In this document: piece by piece, positions 61,924 through 64,000 of the stretch
Layout of the letters: each line of letters begins with the position of its first letter
Position numbering within the stretch: position 1 is the first letter of the stretch
NCBI RefSeq assembly: GCF_001544455.2
Contig: NZ_FCOC02000001.1
Span: 1 to 64,000 of the forward strand
Origin: Caballeronia sordidicola
Lineage (GTDB): Bacteria > Pseudomonadota > Gammaproteobacteria > Burkholderiales > Burkholderiaceae
Length of the DNA: 64,000 bases
Direction: 5' to 3'
Position numbers and translations under genes: made by a program
Notes under the pieces: model-generated
The model's database searches: none
Told to the model about the DNA's origin: nothing
What the model saw: only the letters and a program-made list of their open reading frames with translations

Positions 61924-62805
61924 ATGAAACCCAGTGAATTCCAGTATCACGCGCCCACCACCGTCGACGAAGCCGCGCAACTGCTCGGCACGCTCGAAGA
62001 TGCGCGCGTGCTCGCCGGCGGCCAGTCGCTGATGCCGATGATGAACTTCCGGTATCTGATGACGAGTCACCTGATCGACCTGAACGGCGTCGAGGCACTG
62101 ACCCGCATCGAGGAGCGCGATGGCCGCCTGAACATCGGCGCAATGGCGCGGCAGCGCGATATTGAACTGTCGCCGCTCGTCATGAATCGCGCGCCGCTGA
62201 TCCGCGAGGCGTACCAGCTCGTGAGCCACAAGCAGATCCGCAACCGCGGCACGCTTGGCGGCAGCCTGTGCCAGCTGGACCCGTCCTCGGAGCAGCCCTG
62301 CTTCACCGCCGCGCTCGACGGCGTGCTGACGATCGCCCGCTACGAAGACGGCGCAGTCACGACCCGCGAGTTGCCCATGTCCAACTGGGCCATGATGTAC
62401 ATGACGCCTGCGCTCGAAGAAGGCGAACTGCTCTCCGGCATCTCGCTCGAAGTCTGGCCCGAAGGCCACGGCTACGCATTCGAAGAGTTCGCGCGGCGCC
62501 ATGGCGACTACGCCATCGTCGGCGTCGCGGCGCTCTGCACCGCCGATCCGCGAGGGAACCTGACCCGCGTTTCGCTGACGATCTGCGGCGTCGCGCCCGG
62601 TCCCGTGCGAATGCACGAAGTGGAGACCGCCCTCCTCGGCCAGCCGATGGATGAAAGCGCGTTGCGCATCGCCAGCGACGCCGCACGTGCGCTCGACGTG
62701 ATGACGGACGCGCACGTGAGCACCGACTACCGCCAGCATCTCGCCGGCATCCTGACCGAAAGAGCGCTGAAGACAGCGTTCTCTCGCGTCGCAAAATATT
62801 CGTAG
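61924..62805 (+). CDS. coxM: FAD-binding subunit of a molybdenum hydroxylase (CoxM type)
   Basis: A protein of 293 residues from the ATG at 61924. FAD-binding segments are RVLAGGQSLMPMMNFRYL near residue 30 and IRNRGTLGGSLCQLDPSSEQP near 105 (in parts). CoxM-type subunits carry FAD between the iron-sulfur subunit and the final electron acceptor. It is spaced 29 bases after coxG and 18 before coxS, in one operon with them. Confidence 0.92.
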   Translation: MKPSEFQYHAPTTVDEAAQLLGTLEDARVLAGGQSLMPMMNFRYLMTSHLIDLNGVEALTRIEERDGRLNIGAMARQRDIELSPLVMNRAPLIREAYQLVSHKQIRNRGTLGGSLCQLDPSSEQPCFTAALDGVLTIARYEDGAVTTRELPMSNWAMMYMTPALEEGELLSGISLEVWPEGHGYAFEEFARRHGDYAIVGVAALCTADPRGNLTRVSLTICGVAPGPVRMHEVETALLGQPMDESALRIASDAARALDVMTDAHVSTDYRQHLAGILTERALKTAFSRVAKYS

Positions 62806-62823
62806 CGTGACAAGGAGATGGAC

Positions 62824-63345
62824 ATGGAGACACGTACCGTCAGAGTCGTCGTCAACGGCATTGCTTATGAGCACGAGGTGGAACCCCGCCGCATGCTGGG
62901 CGACTTCCTGCGTCACGACCTCAATCTCACCGGCACGCACTATGGTTGCGAACATGGCGTCTGCGGCGCCTGCACCGTGCTGATCGAAGGCCGCACGGCG
63001 CGCGCCTGCCTGACGCTTGCCGCCCAGGTGAACGGCCGGTCGCTGACCACCGTCGAAGGGCTCGCCCATGCGGATGGCACGCTCAACGAGCTGCAAAAAG
63101 CCTTTACCGAGACGCACGCGCTGCAATGCGGGTTCTGTACGCCCGGCATGCTGATGACGCTGACCGAACTGTTGAACGAGACGGATTCGCCGACCGAAGC
63201 CGAGATCCGCGAAGCGATCACGGGCAACCTGTGCCGCTGTACGGGCTATCAGCCGATCGTGGCCGCTGCCCTGCTCGCCGCGCAACGCATCCGCGATCAG
63301 CGTGCCGGAACACCGCTGACGCCGGCTGCACACGCTACGGAGTAA
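62824..63345 (+). CDS. coxS: [2Fe-2S] subunit of a molybdenum hydroxylase (CoxS type)
   Basis: A protein of 173 residues from the ATG at 62824. An ATG two codons earlier directly touches the AAGGAG site and so is less likely. Four cysteines of the plant-type cluster are in CEHGVCGACTVL near residue 40, and the second cluster is CGFCTPGM near 101 with CRCTGYQP near 136. Electrons pass from the Mo site to the FAD subunit through these clusters. Confidence 0.93.
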   Translation: METRTVRVVVNGIAYEHEVEPRRMLGDFLRHDLNLTGTHYGCEHGVCGACTVLIEGRTARACLTLAAQVNGRSLTTVEGLAHADGTLNELQKAFTETHALQCGFCTPGMLMTLTELLNETDSPTEAEIREAITGNLCRCTGYQPIVAAALLAAQRIRDQRAGTPLTPAAHATE

Positions 63346-63349
63346 CACG

Positions 63350-64000
63350 ATGGAAATTTCCGACCTGAAGGGCGCGCCGACCGACCAGCGTTTTATCGGC
63401 AAGCGCATTGCACGCACCGAGGACAAGAAGCTGCTGCAAGGACAAGGCTCCTATGTGGACGACGTGCATCTGCCCAACATGTTGCAGGCCGCGGTGCTGC
63501 GCAGCCCGCATGCGCACGCGAAGATCGTCTCTATAGACTGCTCGGCCGCCCGCGAACTCAAGGGCGTGCACGCCGTCTACACACACGCGGACCTGACAGG
63601 CCGCGCGCGCGGGCGCGCGCCGTCGATGCTGCCAAACCCGGCAATCCGCTTCGAGCGCACGCAGGAACTGCTCGCCTCGACCGAAGTCACGTTCGCGGGC
63701 GAAGCGGTGGCGTTTATCGTCGCGGACAACCGCTACATCGCGGAAGATGCGTGCGGTCTGATCGAGATCGAATACGACCCGCTGCCCCCCGTTGCCGACT
63801 GCCGCGACGCCATGCGCCCCGAGTCGCCGCTTTGCCACACCGACGCGAAAGACAACGTCGTCGCGCATATCGAAATGGGTTTCGGCGATATCGATGCAGC
63901 GTTCAACGACGCGCCGCACGTGGTCGAGGAAACGTACTGGCAGAACCGCGGTTCCGCGCATCCGATGGAAACGCGCGGTTATCTCGCCGAATATCACGCG
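63350..64000 (+). CDS. coxL: Molybdenum-binding large subunit (CoxL type), truncated by the window end
   Basis: The first 217 codons are in the window and the frame continues off the edge. The sequence opens with FIGKRIARTEDKKLLQGQGS, QAAVLRSPHAHAKI near residue 45 and FAGEAVAFIVADNRYIAED near 117, typical of xanthine-dehydrogenase/CODH large subunits. The active-site motif that separates true CO dehydrogenase (form I) from other Mo-hydroxylases lies beyond the edge and cannot be read. The context of aromatic catabolic genes favours a ring-hydroxylating function. Confidence 0.9.
   Translation, partial: MEISDLKGAPTDQRFIGKRIARTEDKKLLQGQGSYVDDVHLPNMLQAAVLRSPHAHAKIVSIDCSAARELKGVHAVYTHADLTGRARGRAPSMLPNPAIRFERTQELLASTEVTFAGEAVAFIVADNRYIAEDACGLIEIEYDPLPPVADCRDAMRPESPLCHTDAKDNVVAHIEMGFGDIDAAFNDAPHVVEETYWQNRGSAHPMETRGYLAEYHA

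Noticed and set aside
61636..63426. 596-codon minus-strand frame opposite the Cox genes
   Set aside because: It is antisense to coxG, coxM and coxS, which have clear cofactor motifs. The antisense product shows no domain.
1..64000. Search for tRNA, rRNA, CRISPR arrays, insertion sequences, integrases and phage genes
   Set aside because: No tRNA-like end sequence, direct-repeat array, transposase or integrase motif was recognised by reading; a dedicated scan could still find a small RNA.

Overview
The window looks like part of a Burkholderiaceae chromosome or chromid, most likely Paraburkholderia, Caballeronia or a close relative. This rests on the gene families present (trimeric Gram-negative porins, LysR/GntR/AraC regulators, split Pxp/biotin-carboxylase operons, oxalate CoA enzymes, Mo-hydroxylase and Rieske clusters) and on GC-rich coding sequence with many antisense shadow frames. 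No rRNA, tRNA, CRISPR array, insertion sequence, integrase or phage gene was seen. It reads as an accessory catabolic and transport region.

Layout. 0.4-2.4 kb: a YfcG-like GST, then an ECF sigma factor overlapping its DUF1109 membrane anti-sigma factor. 2.5-8.0 kb: a COG0523 metallochaperone GTPase divergent from a TonB-dependent receptor with its own exbB-exbD-tonB. A Zur-like palindrome lies between them, so this is probably a zinc-starvation uptake unit. 8.1-10.0 kb: a ferredoxin-NADP reductase and a GNAT acetyltransferase. 10.1-20.1 kb: one ten-gene minus-strand operon in the order pxpA, GroEL-like chaperonin, ABC ATPase, binding protein, two permeases, pxpB, pxpC, biotin carrier, biotin carboxylase. 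20.4-23.7 kb: the divergent pair of a hydroxylysine-kinase-like protein and a class III aminotransferase/phospho-lyase, plus a GntR/FCD regulator. The same 12-bp motif occurs at both intergenic regions, which ties the two operons to that regulator.

23.8-34 kb: an FNR-type regulator, a CBS-BON protein, a zinc alcohol dehydrogenase, a second CRP/FNR regulator, a non-canonical NRAMP-family transporter, and an oxalate operon (frc, oxc, second CoA-transferase, DUF1275). FNR-like boxes sit upstream of the FNR gene, the CBS gene and frc, suggesting one low-oxygen regulon. An AraC regulator is divergent from the oxalate operon. 35.4-43.5 kb: an AlgE-type porin, DUF1275, a VOC protein, DoxX, an amidohydrolase and two XapX mini membrane proteins around an isochorismatase-family hydrolase, then an HD-domain protein. 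43.8-48.0 kb: a 985-residue winged-helix/ATPase regulator and a secreted alpha/beta hydrolase.

48.3-64 kb: an aromatic or heteroaromatic catabolic block. A LysR gene is divergent from a Rieske system (ferredoxin, reductase, alpha, beta). Two porins, an NCS2 permease, an MFS transporter and a GntR regulator follow on the minus strand. A carboxymuconolactone-decarboxylase-like protein, an enol-lactonase-like hydrolase and CoxG-CoxM-CoxS-CoxL follow on the plus strand; coxL is cut by the window end. Copies of an 11-bp motif related to CGTAATACAAT lie next to the GntR gene and upstream of the MFS gene.

The strongest candidate for an undescribed system is the 10.1-23.7 kb locus. It combines a split urea-carboxylase-like amide/lactam-opening machine, its own importer, and a divergent chaperonin in which two of the three classical GroEL catalytic aspartates appear to be replaced.
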